A stretch of 58,747 nt of DNA. Source: Fuerstiella sp. (GTDB taxonomy: Bacteria > Planctomycetota > Planctomycetia > Planctomycetales > Planctomycetaceae). This document shows, one piece after another, positions 9,220 to 18,506 of the stretch. The stretch is taken from assembly GCA_022447185.1 (NCBI GenBank), contig JAKVAY010000057.1:1-58747 (forward strand), read 5' to 3'. How positions within the stretch are numbered: position 1 is the first letter of the stretch; each line of letters opens with the position of its first letter. A program made the translations under genes and the position numbers. The notes beneath the pieces were generated by a model. The model made no database searches. It was not told the origin of the DNA and worked only from the letters and a program-made list of their open reading frames with translations.

Positions 9220-9948
9220 ATGGACTGGGACTATTCGGATATTTCAAAAATGATCGATCATGCTTTGCTGAAGCCGACATTAACGACGAGTGATCTTGAG
9301 GCGGGATGTCTCATGGCTCGTGCGTACAACGTGGCCAGTGTGTGCATCATGCCGTTTGCAGTAAAAAAATGTGCAGAACTTCTTGCCGGTTCCGGCGTGG
9401 TTCCCAGTACGACAATTGGGTTTCCTCATGGTGCATCAGCGATTAGCAGTAAAGTTGAACAGTCTCGCGTGGCGCTGGCTGACGGCTGTGCCGAGCTCGA
9501 CATGGTGATCAATATCTCGAAGGCGCTCAGCGGTGACTGGGATTATGTCCGCTCAGAAATTGAGGCCGTAGTGGACGTTGCACATGTTGCCGCCGGACGC
9601 GTCAAGGTGATTTTCGAGACTTGTTATCTGTCAAATCGTGACAAACTCCAGTTGTGCGAAATCTGTGGACAACTGGGCGCGGACTGGGTCAAGACTTCTA
9701 CCGGTTACGGTTCCGGTGGTGCCACACATGAGGACTTAACTTTGATGTGCGGAACCGTACCGAAAACAGTGCAGGTAAAGGCATCCGGAGGAATCCGATC
9801 TCTGGATTCATTGCTGTCAGTGCGTGAAATCGGAGTGACGCGAATCGGTACCAGCAGTACTCAGGCTATTCTGGACGAGGCACGTATCCGTCTGGAGCTT
9901 TCGCCGATTAAATTTTCCGGACCGACAGGCGAAGCGGTCGGATATTGA
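9220..9948 (+). CDS. deoC: deoxyribose-phosphate aldolase
   Basis: A 242-residue class I aldolase that cleaves 2-deoxyribose 5-phosphate into glyceraldehyde 3-phosphate and acetaldehyde in nucleoside catabolism. The start at ATG 9220 is chosen because AGGAG lies 9 bases upstream and the protein then begins like other DeoC proteins just before SKMIDHALLKPTLT; a GTG at 9172 is an in-frame alternative. The Schiff-base lysine is K158 in WVKTSTGYG, the second active-site lysine is K187 in VKASGGIRS, and the proton-relay aspartate is D94 in LDMVINI. Length is normal. It is monocistronic and converges on the sulfotransferase gene with 10 bases between stop codons. A PfkB kinase and another aldolase lie 20 kb away. 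Confidence 0.95.
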   Translation: MDWDYSDISKMIDHALLKPTLTTSDLEAGCLMARAYNVASVCIMPFAVKKCAELLAGSGVVPSTTIGFPHGASAISSKVEQSRVALADGCAELDMVINISKALSGDWDYVRSEIEAVVDVAHVAAGRVKVIFETCYLSNRDKLQLCEICGQLGADWVKTSTGYGSGGATHEDLTLMCGTVPKTVQVKASGGIRSLDSLLSVREIGVTRIGTSSTQAILDEARIRLELSPIKFSGPTGEAVGY

Positions 9949-9958
9949 AAAGAGCAGC

Positions 9959-10714
9959 TCACGCGGCCTGGCGGTCTGTCCCATCATGTTCAGTGGTTGC
10001 TGACGTCTCTCCTGCGGCCATTTCTGAAAGTTGCTGAGATTCAGAGAGACCGGTTGCGAGTCCGGTTTCAAAGTCGTATCCAAAAAACTCTAGGTCTTCT
10101 GCAAAGTACTCAGATACAGACTGAATGAGACTGGGCGTGTAGTATTCACGATAGTTTCGGTGACGCGATCCATTCAGGTGGTCAAGTGTCGTTTCTACAT
10201 TCACTATGCGGAGAATTTGGAGGAAGTCTTCTTTGAGTGATTCAAAGTGTGCCACGTGGTTCACAAGAAGTTTTCCTGTGTCATCAGTGATTTGCTGTTT
10301 CTGATGCAGGAACGGAAAACGGTGTATCGCACTTATGAATTCGCCAAATGTCATGTTTTCCATATCGCTGCCGTATCTGCGCCCGATCAAACGTCCATCA
10401 CGGCGTCCGGTCAGATGAGTGTACAGCGATACAATGCGATCAAACGGGTTGCGAACGACAGTGAACTTGAACAGACTGTCCCAAATTTCAGGTGGCATGT
10501 TTTTGCGCAACGACCGTGCTGACGTATGCGTGCGATAGAGTTTTCGCTGGTAAGTTGTGAAATGATTGACTCGAATTCCGAGTGCTCTGAGGATTCGGTT
10601 TTCGAGGTATTGCTCAGGCGAACTTGATTCCGTTTTTAGCGCGCGAGTGATGCTTGTCCCTCCGGTTCTGAGCAGATGCACAAACAAAAAATTACGAGTA
10701 TAAGAGATCAGCAT
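9959..10714 (-). CDS. sulfotransferase family protein
   Basis: A 251-residue protein from the ATG at 10714; a GTG at 10819 would add 35 residues that do not look like the family. The 5'-phosphosulfate-binding loop is visible as FVHLLRTGGTSI near the N terminus and the 3'-phosphate motif as VVRNPFDRIVSLY near residue 110, which together identify a PAPS-dependent sulfotransferase of the Sulfotransfer_2 type. It probably sulfates a glycan or similar acceptor; planctomycetes encode many such enzymes alongside sulfatases. The last 30 residues are polar and low in complexity. It is flanked by deoC (convergent) and a gap of about 420 bases upstream. Confidence 0.85.
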   Translation of the reverse strand: MLISYTRNFLFVHLLRTGGTSITRALKTESSSPEQYLENRILRALGIRVNHFTTYQRKLYRTHTSARSLRKNMPPEIWDSLFKFTVVRNPFDRIVSLYTHLTGRRDGRLIGRRYGSDMENMTFGEFISAIHRFPFLHQKQQITDDTGKLLVNHVAHFESLKEDFLQILRIVNVETTLDHLNGSRHRNYREYYTPSLIQSVSEYFAEDLEFFGYDFETGLATGLSESQQLSEMAAGETSATTEHDGTDRQAA

Positions 10715-11134
10715 TGGGACAAATTCCAGCTGCAGATTCGGATTCGCCTCACGGGATTCAAACAGCCACAAGCGGTTCGATGTAAGCTGTGTCCGATTCC
10801 CGAACCAAACACGGGACACCGTCTGGCCTGATTTGTGAATCTGGTGCGTTTAAGCAGAAAACAACGGTTCTAACTATTAGTCAGTTAATCGGTCGACTCA
10901 CTGAGAGTTCTGTTGCTTTCACAGGTTGAGTCGGCAAATTTGCACAGCTGCCAACGGAACTGCGGCACGTTCTTTGTTGAACGTCGGCGGTTTCTGCCGA
11001 ATTCGTAACGATTCCGTTTGTCCTGCTTTAGATCCAGCTGCGCGAAATTTGCGGGCAGCTGACCACCGACCGGGTCAGGACTTTTTGCCGGTTTCGGTTC
11101 CGGGATGGCGCTCTACACGAAGAGTAAACTTTGG
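10715..11134. other. intergenic region, no gene seen
   Basis: No frame with a supported start or recognisable product was found. If the sulfotransferase used the GTG at 10819, part of this stretch would be coding. A 6-bp inverted repeat (ACGTTC/GAACGT, 10967-10984) lies downstream of the membrane protein gene read on the minus strand and might be a weak terminator. Confidence 0.4.
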
Positions 11135-12262
11135 TCAGTGCGTTTCGATGACCGTGACGGGAAGTTCGAACGGCAACGGGATCTCGGTGTTCCGGTTGGT
11201 GACCATCTGATGGACCAGCTGACTGCTGATTGCGACACCCGGCAGTATCAACAATGTGATCAGAGGAATACCGCACCACCGAACGACTCGTCTGGGACTT
11301 CCGGCCAGCTGGAGCAGTCCTGCGGCCAGCATCATGACGAATCCCAGACTGACCGCAGCAGCTCCGGCTGTCCACGTACGCCGAGTCTGCAGCGACCGTT
11401 TCACGTGACGAACAGCCTGGTATTTCAAATCGGCCGGAAATTCGACAAGTGCAGCCGTTCTAAACATGCGTTTCGGACCAGTGCCAAGTGGAATCGGAAC
11501 TTCTTCGGAAAATCGATCCAAAATGCTCGCTGCAATAGCGCTGTCCCCCATGGAAAAGCTGTTCTGTTCCAAGGGAAATTCCGAGGATTCCGAATCCGTC
11601 GCAGTTATTGCCTCTTCCAGCAGTGCTCGGGTGAGTTTCGCTGTCAGCTGAGCATCTGCCTGCTCCTGAGTTTCTTCGAATTCACTTCGGATGACCGTTC
11701 GGTTGTCGGTCGCGTTGTCCAGCCAGGCAGGTCGTTCAATTGCCGAGGGTGCAGCAATTGTTACGTCCGATGTCTCCCGGGAACCTGCCGTCGTCATGGG
11801 CATGGCGGCGCGCGCAGTCAGGTGGACAATCATTGTTGGCAGTGTAACTGCTGTGTCCGTCCCGAGCAGACTTCCGACAATTGCTGCTGACAATGGGTGT
11901 ACAAGCATATTGCCATCTTCAGTCTGCTCAACACGCAGAGTAGCGCGGTCCGAAGGATTGTCGGTGGCGTCGTAAGTCGTTCCACCGGAGGCGACGGGAA
12001 TCTGACCCGGGTCTGCTGCTGACATAGTCTCCGACAGTCCGGTCATCGCTGGATCAATATTCAACGTGTGTTGTTGTGACATCGTGTCTGACTCATGGGG
12101 GTTCGGTATCGTGAAGTACAATCCGAAGACGAAGAGACCCAGCCCAAACATGGCAAGTCCCGTCGGTACCAACGCTGAAACAGGGATTCGACTGCGCATG
12201 AACATCGGACAAGCGGCAACGACGATGATGCACAGCATCAGGATTTCAAAAATTCCGGGCAC
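11135..12262 (-). CDS. membrane protein of unknown function
   Basis: A 375-residue protein started at the GTG at 12262, which has AGGAG 8 bases upstream; a GTG three codons earlier overlaps that SD. Two transmembrane helices at the N terminus (about residues 5-20 and 32-51) are followed by a long, Ser/Thr-rich, presumably extracytoplasmic segment (about 60-300) and two more helices near the C terminus (GAAAVSLGFVMMLAAGLL and GIPLITLLILPGVAI). I do not recognise the family. It follows the kinase gene on the same strand after about 105 bases, with a 14-bp palindrome in between, so it may belong to the same signalling block. No enzymatic motif was seen. Confidence 0.6.
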   Translation of the reverse strand: MPGIFEILMLCIIVVAACPMFMRSRIPVSALVPTGLAMFGLGLFVFGLYFTIPNPHESDTMSQQHTLNIDPAMTGLSETMSAADPGQIPVASGGTTYDATDNPSDRATLRVEQTEDGNMLVHPLSAAIVGSLLGTDTAVTLPTMIVHLTARAAMPMTTAGSRETSDVTIAAPSAIERPAWLDNATDNRTVIRSEFEETQEQADAQLTAKLTRALLEEAITATDSESSEFPLEQNSFSMGDSAIAASILDRFSEEVPIPLGTGPKRMFRTAALVEFPADLKYQAVRHVKRSLQTRRTWTAGAAAVSLGFVMMLAAGLLQLAGSPRRVVRWCGIPLITLLILPGVAISSQLVHQMVTNRNTEIPLPFELPVTVIETH

Positions 12263-12316
12263 AAGTTTCACTCCTGAATGACAGCGATCGCCTCACATTC
12301 GGTCTGAGTATCCGGT

Positions 12317-12347
12317 TGGTTACGTAACCACTGTAATTTTAATACAG
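12317..12347. promoter_or_regulatory. 14-bp perfect palindrome plus adjacent small hairpin
   Basis: TGGTTACGTAACCA (12317-12330) is a perfect 14-bp palindrome, directly followed by CTGTA/TACAG (12331-12347, 7-base AT loop). It lies 55 bases upstream of the membrane protein start and 21 bases beyond the kinase stop. It could be an operator for a dimeric regulator or part of a terminator for the kinase transcript. Confidence 0.4.
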
Positions 12348-12367
12348 ATGTTCACTCGACTCAGTGT

Positions 12368-14317
12368 TTATGCTGACGTGACGGAAGCGTGTTTGCGCGA
12401 ACGCCCGCCGGTCAGCGGCAGGCTGGAAGACTCATACTGCAGGAGTCTCTCGGCTTGTGGCGTCCACGCCGCAGACAGTTGAACGACTGCCGAGATTGCC
12501 AGAGCCCATGTGGCACCCAACGCACCTGGAAACTGCAGTAATCCGGCAACTACTGCACCTGCGAGCAGAGTCACCAGCGTACTTGAGATCCGAAATCGAG
12601 ACTTGCGAAAACTGTCGGCCTGCCACCACCATCGACGCGCAGCGAACAGAATTCCAAAGAACATCATAAACGCGGATAACGTTGGATATCCGCTGCCGTC
12701 TGCAAGATGAATTCGTCCGACGACCCAGGGCTTACCATCAGAATCGGGAAAATGTAACAGCGGATCGTCTGAAAGCATCAGGTAATTCTGAAGTCCGGCT
12801 GCCAGAAATCCGACTCCCAGACCAAACGCGCCCTGCATCACACGCCGCATGAAGACTTCTGCGGGCCGACCTTCCCGAAGTTTCGATAGTATCAGCAGTG
12901 CCCACGCACCCAACATCGTTACGCTTCCGAAAAATACGGCATGGACAGGTTCGTGCAGGAGATTTGTGGTCATGTAGACTGCAAGAGTCACCAGGCAGGT
13001 TGCGGCCAGAGAGATTGACAATGAATTAACGAGATCGGAAATTCGCTGACGTGTGGAGATGGCGCGTGGTGTTGCGGGACTCAAGCAGTCAAATTGTTGT
13101 GTACCACGATGTTGCCGACGCAGAGGAGGTGGCTGACTGGAATTCGTGTCAGGATCAGACCGCTGTGCAGTCACTGATTCCACGTTTGTATCTTTTGGGA
13201 GATCTTTGCTGTTCACCGGTTCGGATGGTTTTGGTTTCAGGAGATAACGTACTGCCAGGTATCCCGTGTAGACGAAAATACCCAGGAATGCCCCGGAAGT
13301 GATATAGCTCAGTACTTGCGCTTCCAGCAGGATGACCGTAACGATCCCACCGACAATCCACTTCACCAGGGCAGGGAGTTTTGTCCAGTAGTCTCCAATG
13401 ACAGTCGCCGTCGGCGGTCGTGCGGTAGATGTCACTGACTTGCCGGCAGCGATCGAGGGCTTGGTTTGACTCACAGGTGGTGGTGATGAAGATCCCGAAT
13501 CCAATTCGAGATCCACTGGCGCCATTACGGTGACTGCATCACGAAATCGTTGTTCCAGTTCTTCGACGTCCTGGATCCGATTTTTCGGATCCTTTTCCAG
13601 TGCAGCTGCGATGACCGTTTGAATAGGCGCCGGCAGGGCGGAAAGTTCCGGGTCGGTGGTCATGTGCTTCATCAGGATTTCGGCAGTGGTTTCTCCATCA
13701 AATGGAACCTGACCGGTGAGCATCTCGACCAGGATGATCCCGAGTGCGTAGACGTCAACTTCGCGTCCGTATCGACCGTGACACACCTCGGGAGCCATGT
13801 AGTAAACCGTACCGACACTCTGTGTTTGTGCACTGCGGCGTGATTCCGAAATATACTTGGACAGGCCGACGTCTCCGACCTTAACAGTGTCCTGGTCGCA
13901 GAACACATTGGCTGGTTTGAGGTCACGATGAACGATGCCTCGATCGTGCAGAAAACTGAGTCCTGCTGTCATCCCGGACAACCATCGCAGTACTTCGTCA
14001 ATCGGCATTCCGTTTGGATAGCGCTGCAGTTCATCGTAGAGTCCCCGGCCTCCGATGTATTCCATGACAATCCAGTGGTCACCGTCCCGGTCTTCACGGA
14101 TATCGAAGATCGTCACCAGGTTCTGGTGTTTGAGGTTGAGACACTGTGACACGCCACGGAGTTCCACTTCCAGATTGTTGTGCAGCAGTTTCAGAGCGAC
14201 TTCTTTGCCTGAGTCGCTCAGTGCGTAGTAAACTTCTCCAAATCCGCCGCGATGGATCGCACGCTTAATGGTGTACCCCTCAAGCGGACTGGCTTCGGGA
14301 ACAAAGGTAAATTTCAT
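12368..14317 (-). CDS. serine/threonine protein kinase with C-terminal membrane domain
   Basis: A 649-residue Hanks-type kinase. The kinase domain spans about residues 15-270: glycine loop AIHRGGFGEVYYA, the ATP-binding Lys in VALKLL, the catalytic loop IVHRDLKPANV, and a metal-binding GDVGLS where most kinases have DFG. The Phe-to-Val change is tolerated in this family. A proline-rich juxtamembrane linker leads to a hydrophobic hairpin (about 310-358), a polar stretch, and a further group of about five helices up to residue 640. Autophosphorylation and phosphorylation of FHA proteins is the expected role, and an FHA protein gene sits immediately upstream on the same strand. The function of the membrane part is unknown. 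Confidence 0.9.
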   Translation of the reverse strand: MKFTFVPEASPLEGYTIKRAIHRGGFGEVYYALSDSGKEVALKLLHNNLEVELRGVSQCLNLKHQNLVTIFDIREDRDGDHWIVMEYIGGRGLYDELQRYPNGMPIDEVLRWLSGMTAGLSFLHDRGIVHRDLKPANVFCDQDTVKVGDVGLSKYISESRRSAQTQSVGTVYYMAPEVCHGRYGREVDVYALGIILVEMLTGQVPFDGETTAEILMKHMTTDPELSALPAPIQTVIAAALEKDPKNRIQDVEELEQRFRDAVTVMAPVDLELDSGSSSPPPVSQTKPSIAAGKSVTSTARPPTATVIGDYWTKLPALVKWIVGGIVTVILLEAQVLSYITSGAFLGIFVYTGYLAVRYLLKPKPSEPVNSKDLPKDTNVESVTAQRSDPDTNSSQPPPLRRQHRGTQQFDCLSPATPRAISTRQRISDLVNSLSISLAATCLVTLAVYMTTNLLHEPVHAVFFGSVTMLGAWALLILSKLREGRPAEVFMRRVMQGAFGLGVGFLAAGLQNYLMLSDDPLLHFPDSDGKPWVVGRIHLADGSGYPTLSAFMMFFGILFAARRWWWQADSFRKSRFRISSTLVTLLAGAVVAGLLQFPGALGATWALAISAVVQLSAAWTPQAERLLQYESSSLPLTGGRSRKHASVTSA

Positions 14318-14417
14318 GGATTCGGATCCGCTGTGCCACGGGAGGTGGTTTGAGTTCGCAGAACTGGAATTGAGTAAAATGCGGCCTGAGCCTTAATCTT
14401 TCAACGGCCACCTGGGT

Positions 14418-15020
14418 TCAATGGATCTCTTCAATTCGAAATCTCAGATTTTCTCCATCAACAATTGACCCGTCCTTGAGTGGGGCAGAATCCGATGGCG
14501 GCCTTCCATCGACCTTCAAAGGAAGTGACGAACGACAGCGAAGCGATCCCTCCAGCGCATACAATACGACAATGTCCGGCCAGTCCGGACAGTAGATATG
14601 TTGATCACGTCCGGGACCCAGCAGGCAGTGGTCCACCATCAATATGATACCGTCGACACTGTGTACTGGTCGATGAGTGCTTTCAAAGTCGATGACGGCT
14701 GTGGAACTCAATATGCTGGGGACATGGAATCCCAGCTTAACCCGGTCGGCCAGACTCAGTTGATCACCACTACGAAGCGAAGTTGCAGAATCAACGCTTC
14801 GGCCCGACACGCTGGTCTGGTGGTCGGCGGTCACCTGCCAGTGGTCTGCAGCATATTGAAGGGTCGCATGCCGGCGAGAGATATTGGCCTGCAGAGTGAT
14901 ATCCGCAGATTTTCCTTCGAATGTGGGAGCCCCGATTGAAAACGAATGCCCCAAATAAAGCTGCCACGCGCCGATTCCGTCAATCCACAGCATGTAACAT
15001 TGAATCGAATCGTTTGACAC
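14418..15020 (-). CDS. FHA domain protein
   Basis: A 200-residue protein from a GTG at 15020 that has GGGAG 8 bases upstream; an ATG at 15137 would add 39 residues with no SD. The central part (about residues 20-110) has FHA features: ISRRHATLQY with the phosphothreonine-binding Ser-Arg-x-His, and a following beta-rich segment with RSGDQLSLADRVKLGF. The C-terminal half is beta-rich and may hold a second, degenerate FHA-like fold (SLPLKVDGRPP, DGSIVDGENLRFRI). FHA domains bind phosphothreonine, so it is a likely reader for the kinase encoded 100 bases downstream on the same strand. The target pathway is unknown. Confidence 0.75.
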   Translation of the reverse strand: MSNDSIQCYMLWIDGIGAWQLYLGHSFSIGAPTFEGKSADITLQANISRRHATLQYAADHWQVTADHQTSVSGRSVDSATSLRSGDQLSLADRVKLGFHVPSILSSTAVIDFESTHRPVHSVDGIILMVDHCLLGPGRDQHIYCPDWPDIVVLYALEGSLRCRSSLPLKVDGRPPSDSAPLKDGSIVDGENLRFRIEEIH

Positions 15021-15437
15021 AACGCATTCTCCCGAATTCGCCGCTGCGGCGGGAACGATTCTTTTGGTGGCCCATCGTGGTCCGATACCAGTGTGTGGCC
15101 GAATGCCCCGCTGACTGTCATTGATGAACTGTGGCATGGTGACGTATTGAATCGCAGGTTTCGACTGTGTGGATTTATTCCCGTTGGGTTCATCTGCGGA
15201 CTCATTCTCGTGGCGGAAGATTCAGGGACCTCAACGGTTGGTTTTCGCGTCTCAATCCCGATGCCGGTGTCACTCGCGGTGGCTGCGCATCCGTCACATG
15301 TGAAAGAGCCTGTCCGAGTGCTGATCATGAATCATCACAGGTACAAAAATGGCTCCGGACTGTCAGCGGTTGTACTGAGTCCGGAGCCGCGTGCGTTCCG
15401 GTCGGTTTGCTGTGACGTTTGAGCACAGACTGCTCTG
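15021..15437. other. intergenic region holding a terminator
   Basis: Between the coiled-coil gene and the FHA gene (both minus strand). No supported gene; open frames on both strands have poor starts and no recognisable product. The terminator at 15345-15388 is listed separately. Promoter elements for the FHA-kinase block are expected here but not identified. Confidence 0.5.
15345..15388 (-). terminator. Rho-independent terminator of the coiled-coil gene
   Basis: Read on the minus strand, an 11-bp perfect stem (GGCTCCGGACT against AGTCCGGAGCC, 16-base loop, 15351-15388) is followed by ATTTTTG, 50 bases after the coiled-coil gene stop at 15438. Stem strength and T-run are those of an intrinsic terminator. 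Confidence 0.8.
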
Positions 15438-16256
15438 TCACAGATTGTCGACCGATGTCAGTTCGGCAAGGATTTCCGAATCAACAGACAGTCCGAAGTG
15501 CTGGTCGATTTTACCAATAATGTCTGTCTGCGGAATCACTGACTCTTCAATCGGAATTCGTCCCAGTGCATGACCTTCGGTTTCCAGCAGTGCTTCGCGA
15601 ACATCCATATCACGGTTGAGTTCCCGAAGTTGTTCTTCCACTCGACTGAGCTGCGTATCATCCACCTCAAGTGAATTCACGGTCTCCGTTGCCTGAATCT
15701 GCTTCAGCCGAGCTTCAGCCTGAGAGACCTTGACGGCCAGATCCTGTTTGCGCGACATCATCGAATCCAGGCTCTTCTGATTGGCTTGGAGTGTTTCTTT
15801 GGTCGCGGCCAGGATCTTCAAGTCTCGATCCAGTGACGCCTCGAGTAGTTGATAGGCGTCGAATCGATCACCAAGATCGGATTCCACCTCGTGTCGGGCG
15901 TACGAAACCTGACGGTAATTAAACTCATCCTGACCGGAATCAAGATCTGATCGCAATGCCAGAATCGAAGCCTTTTGGTTGTTCAGTTGATTCTGTTTTT
16001 CTGCAATTCCGGTCTGCATGTTACGGATATCGACGACCTGTTCCGCGACGACTTTCATGTGCTGTCGAATCTCTGGCATTAAGCTGTCGACCTGATCACG
16101 GATACTGTCGAGTTTGAACGTCGGTTTGATTTCCGATCGAACGGATTCGCGTACATTCCCAAACAATGTGCGGGCGTAACTGCAGGCATCTGTGCCAAGA
16201 AGCATGACAGCCCCAATTCCCAATACTGCTGCGGTTGCAAGTGATTTTCTGATCAT
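15438..16256 (-). CDS. secreted or anchored coiled-coil protein
   Basis: A 272-residue protein started at the ATG at 16256, with AAGGGG 6 bases upstream. A hydrophobic N-terminal segment (LATAAVLGIGAVMLLGT) is a signal peptide or anchor; the Cys that follows does not fit a standard lipobox. The rest (about residues 45-250) is almost wholly charged heptad-rich helix, with long coiled coils such as AEKQNQLNNQKASILALRSD and RVEEQLRELNRDMDVREALL. I do not recognise a family with known function; PspA-like or periplasmic tether proteins look similar in composition. It is monocistronic, with its own strong SD and terminator, which suggests solid expression. Confidence 0.75.
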   Translation of the reverse strand: MIRKSLATAAVLGIGAVMLLGTDACSYARTLFGNVRESVRSEIKPTFKLDSIRDQVDSLMPEIRQHMKVVAEQVVDIRNMQTGIAEKQNQLNNQKASILALRSDLDSGQDEFNYRQVSYARHEVESDLGDRFDAYQLLEASLDRDLKILAATKETLQANQKSLDSMMSRKQDLAVKVSQAEARLKQIQATETVNSLEVDDTQLSRVEEQLRELNRDMDVREALLETEGHALGRIPIEESVIPQTDIIGKIDQHFGLSVDSEILAELTSVDNL

Positions 16257-16766
16257 TTCAGTCCCCTTCCGTTTCACACGCTGAATTGTTTGCTCTTTTG
16301 AGCAGCCATAGACAGTTATTCGCTGGCCGTCGGATTTTCCTGGATTAATTCCCTGGAAATTTGAAAAGAATTTTCAGCAATCCGGATTTCGACAATTCGA
16401 AACACCGAAAGGATTTCCGTATTTCCGAAAGACACCATTCGCTTCAGGAGCCGAATTCGTGAACCGACGCAAAGGAATTTACGTTTCTGTAATCCGTCGT
16501 GCCGCAGGGACCGGCGTCCCTTGAAAGGAGATGGAATCCATAAACGCGACGCCTCAATGGGGCGTTATTCCATTTCTATCGCAGGGAAAGACGATGGACA
16601 AAGGGCGGTTCGCACTCGGTTTATTGCTGCGTTTTTCCGGTGTGTGTTTTCACGTTTTGTAGTTGTCGGAATATTGCAGCAACCCGGGAACCGTGGGTGG
16701 TTTTGACTGCCGATCGTCGCGGTGACAGCCATCGCAGCAGTCACAATACTGGGAGGAGAGTTTGGT
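16257..16766. other. intergenic region with possible eroded coding sequence
   Basis: No intact gene larger than the small frame at 16767. A 6-bp hairpin (AGGGAC/GTCCCT, 16506-16521) precedes an SD-like GAAAGGAG. A plus-strand frame from 16521 ends at TGA 16704-16706, and the same frame reopens and runs to 16862, giving hydrophobic then acidic protein-like text, so an eroded small membrane protein gene is possible. Confidence 0.35.
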
Positions 16767-16862
16767 ATGACAACGACTGCATCAGCCGAACTCGATGACG
16801 GGGAATTTGACTGGTTGACTGCCGCCGACAACATTTCAAATGTCTGCCAGGACCGTTCATAA
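16767..16862 (+). CDS. possible 31-residue small protein
   Basis: The ATG at 16767 has GGGAGGAG 8 bases upstream, one of the best ribosome-binding sites in the window. The product is acidic and polar, with ELDDGEFDWLTAADNISN. Its stop overlaps the convergent carboxylate transporter stop by 6 bases. The same frame continues upstream through hydrophobic codons to a TGA at 16704-16706, so this could also be the surviving tail of a longer decayed gene. No family is recognised; confidence rests on the SD alone. Confidence 0.3.
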   Translation: MTTTASAELDDGEFDWLTAADNISNVCQDRS

Positions 16863-18503
16863 TCCTCGTTCGGTGATGCCCAGCAACGGCCCAATGTACC
16901 AGCAGGCCGCAGCGGTCAGCAGAGGGACACCCACAAGGTTTAGCAGCACACCATACCGAGCCATCTGACCGGGAGTGATCCGCCCTGAACCAAAAACGAT
17001 GGCATTGGGTGCAGTGGCAATGGGCAGCATAAACGCACAGCTGGTTGCCAGTGTTGCCGGAATCAGGAGCAGCCGGGAATCGATATCCAGCTGCTCGCTG
17101 ATAATTAATAAGGACGGTAACACAGTACTGATTGTTGCGACGTTACTGGTGACTTCTGTCAGGAATGTCATGGTCAGGCAAATCACGGCGATGACCAGCC
17201 ATGTCGACTGGCCTTGAAGAGGGCCCTGAAGAGCCTGGCCCAACCAGCTGGCGAGTCCTGAGACTTTGTCAGAAAAGCCACTCGCGAGGGCCAGACCGCC
17301 ACCGAACAACAGAATGATTTCCCACGGCATTTTGACTGCCGTTTCCCAGTTCATGAGGGGTACTCGACGCCCGGATTCATCGCGTATGCCGGAAGGGATG
17401 AAGAACATCAGGACGGCCAGAGCAATTGCGACAGTGGAATCCGATACGAAGTTTTCTGCTCGGACTGCACCGGACAGCTGGTTACTGTGTCCGAGTAGCT
17501 GAAACCATGGGTCCAGAAGCGTCGACCAACCCGGGACCAGTGTCCAGTTTCCGAATCTCAGAGGCTGTCTGAGTACCCACAGTACTGCGACTGCTGCAAA
17601 AACGACAAGCATGCGTACTTCTGCAGCTGTAATCGGGCCAAGCGCATTGAGATGTCGTTTCAGTTCGATGCCCAATTCTGCTTCACTGCTGCGATCGCGT
17701 TTTAGAGACCATGTCAGAACCAGCCAGACGATTCCGAAATAAACTACTCCGACCGGAATCGCAGCCATCATCCATTGAGCCACGGACAGTTCGGGAGCCT
17801 CCGGCAGCTGGGCCTGATAGATGGCAACGGCCACAGTATTGGTGGGCGTGCCCACGATGGTCGTCATTCCGCCAAGACTCGCTGCATAAGCGATACCCAG
17901 CAGCATGGGCAAGGCCAGTTGCGGCGACATGGCTGTTGTACGATCAGATTTCAAATCTGAATGAGTGCTGTCGATGGTCCGGAGCAGCGCCAGTGCAATC
18001 GGAACCATCATCAGTGTCGTCGCTGTATTGCTGATCCACATCGAAAGCGCGGCGGTGGCAATCATCATTCCCAGCACCAGCTGTCGTGGCCTGACGCCGA
18101 CGCGGTTCACGATATGCAGAGCGATTCGACGATGGACATGCCATCGCTCCAGTCCCAGCGCTATGATAAATCCACCGATAAAAAGGAACTGCATGTCGCT
18201 GATAAATGCGCGACTGACCTCTTTGGCCGATTGGATTCCAAACAGGGGAAACAGCACGAGTGGCAGCAGACTGGTCGCAGCCATAGGCACGACCTGGCTG
18301 ATCCACAACCCTGCCATTAGAAACATAATGGCAACAATGCGCCAGGCTTCCGGTGTCATTGCCAGCTTCACTCCGTCCGGTCTGGTCAGGGTTGGAGCTG
18401 GAGTCGCCAGAATCAGTACAAAACCGGTCAGCAGTGCGGCCGGAATCGCTCCGCGAGGAATTCGCCAGGTTGTCGTCGATGCAGCCGGCAACTCATTCGT
18501 CAT
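16857..18503 (-). CDS. SLC13/DASS family carboxylate or anion transporter
   Basis: A 548-residue inner membrane protein with about 12 hydrophobic helices. The family signature is visible twice: the SNTATTLMMVPIALALL segment (about residue 155) and the TSNVATISTVLPSLLII segment (about 450), which hold the substrate- and sodium-binding SNT/T loops of divalent-anion:sodium symporters. The substrate is probably a di- or tricarboxylate, though sulfate or other anions are possible in the family. It starts 3 bases after the stop of the M29 aminopeptidase gene, so both are translated from one message. Its stop overlaps a possible small gene on the other strand. Confidence 0.92.
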   Translation of the reverse strand: MTNELPAASTTTWRIPRGAIPAALLTGFVLILATPAPTLTRPDGVKLAMTPEAWRIVAIMFLMAGLWISQVVPMAATSLLPLVLFPLFGIQSAKEVSRAFISDMQFLFIGGFIIALGLERWHVHRRIALHIVNRVGVRPRQLVLGMMIATAALSMWISNTATTLMMVPIALALLRTIDSTHSDLKSDRTTAMSPQLALPMLLGIAYAASLGGMTTIVGTPTNTVAVAIYQAQLPEAPELSVAQWMMAAIPVGVVYFGIVWLVLTWSLKRDRSSEAELGIELKRHLNALGPITAAEVRMLVVFAAVAVLWVLRQPLRFGNWTLVPGWSTLLDPWFQLLGHSNQLSGAVRAENFVSDSTVAIALAVLMFFIPSGIRDESGRRVPLMNWETAVKMPWEIILLFGGGLALASGFSDKVSGLASWLGQALQGPLQGQSTWLVIAVICLTMTFLTEVTSNVATISTVLPSLLIISEQLDIDSRLLLIPATLATSCAFMLPIATAPNAIVFGSGRITPGQMARYGVLLNLVGVPLLTAAACWYIGPLLGITERGL

Positions 18504-18506
18504 GGG

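Noticed and set aside
15093..15422. 109-codon plus-strand frame in the gap between FHA and coiled-coil genes
   Set aside because: It runs across the strong minus-strand terminator at 15345-15388, has no SD and no recognisable product.
16704..16706. In-frame TGA read as selenocysteine
   Set aside because: No SECIS-like hairpin is evident immediately after it, no selenoprotein family is recognised, and the downstream part has its own SD and ATG.
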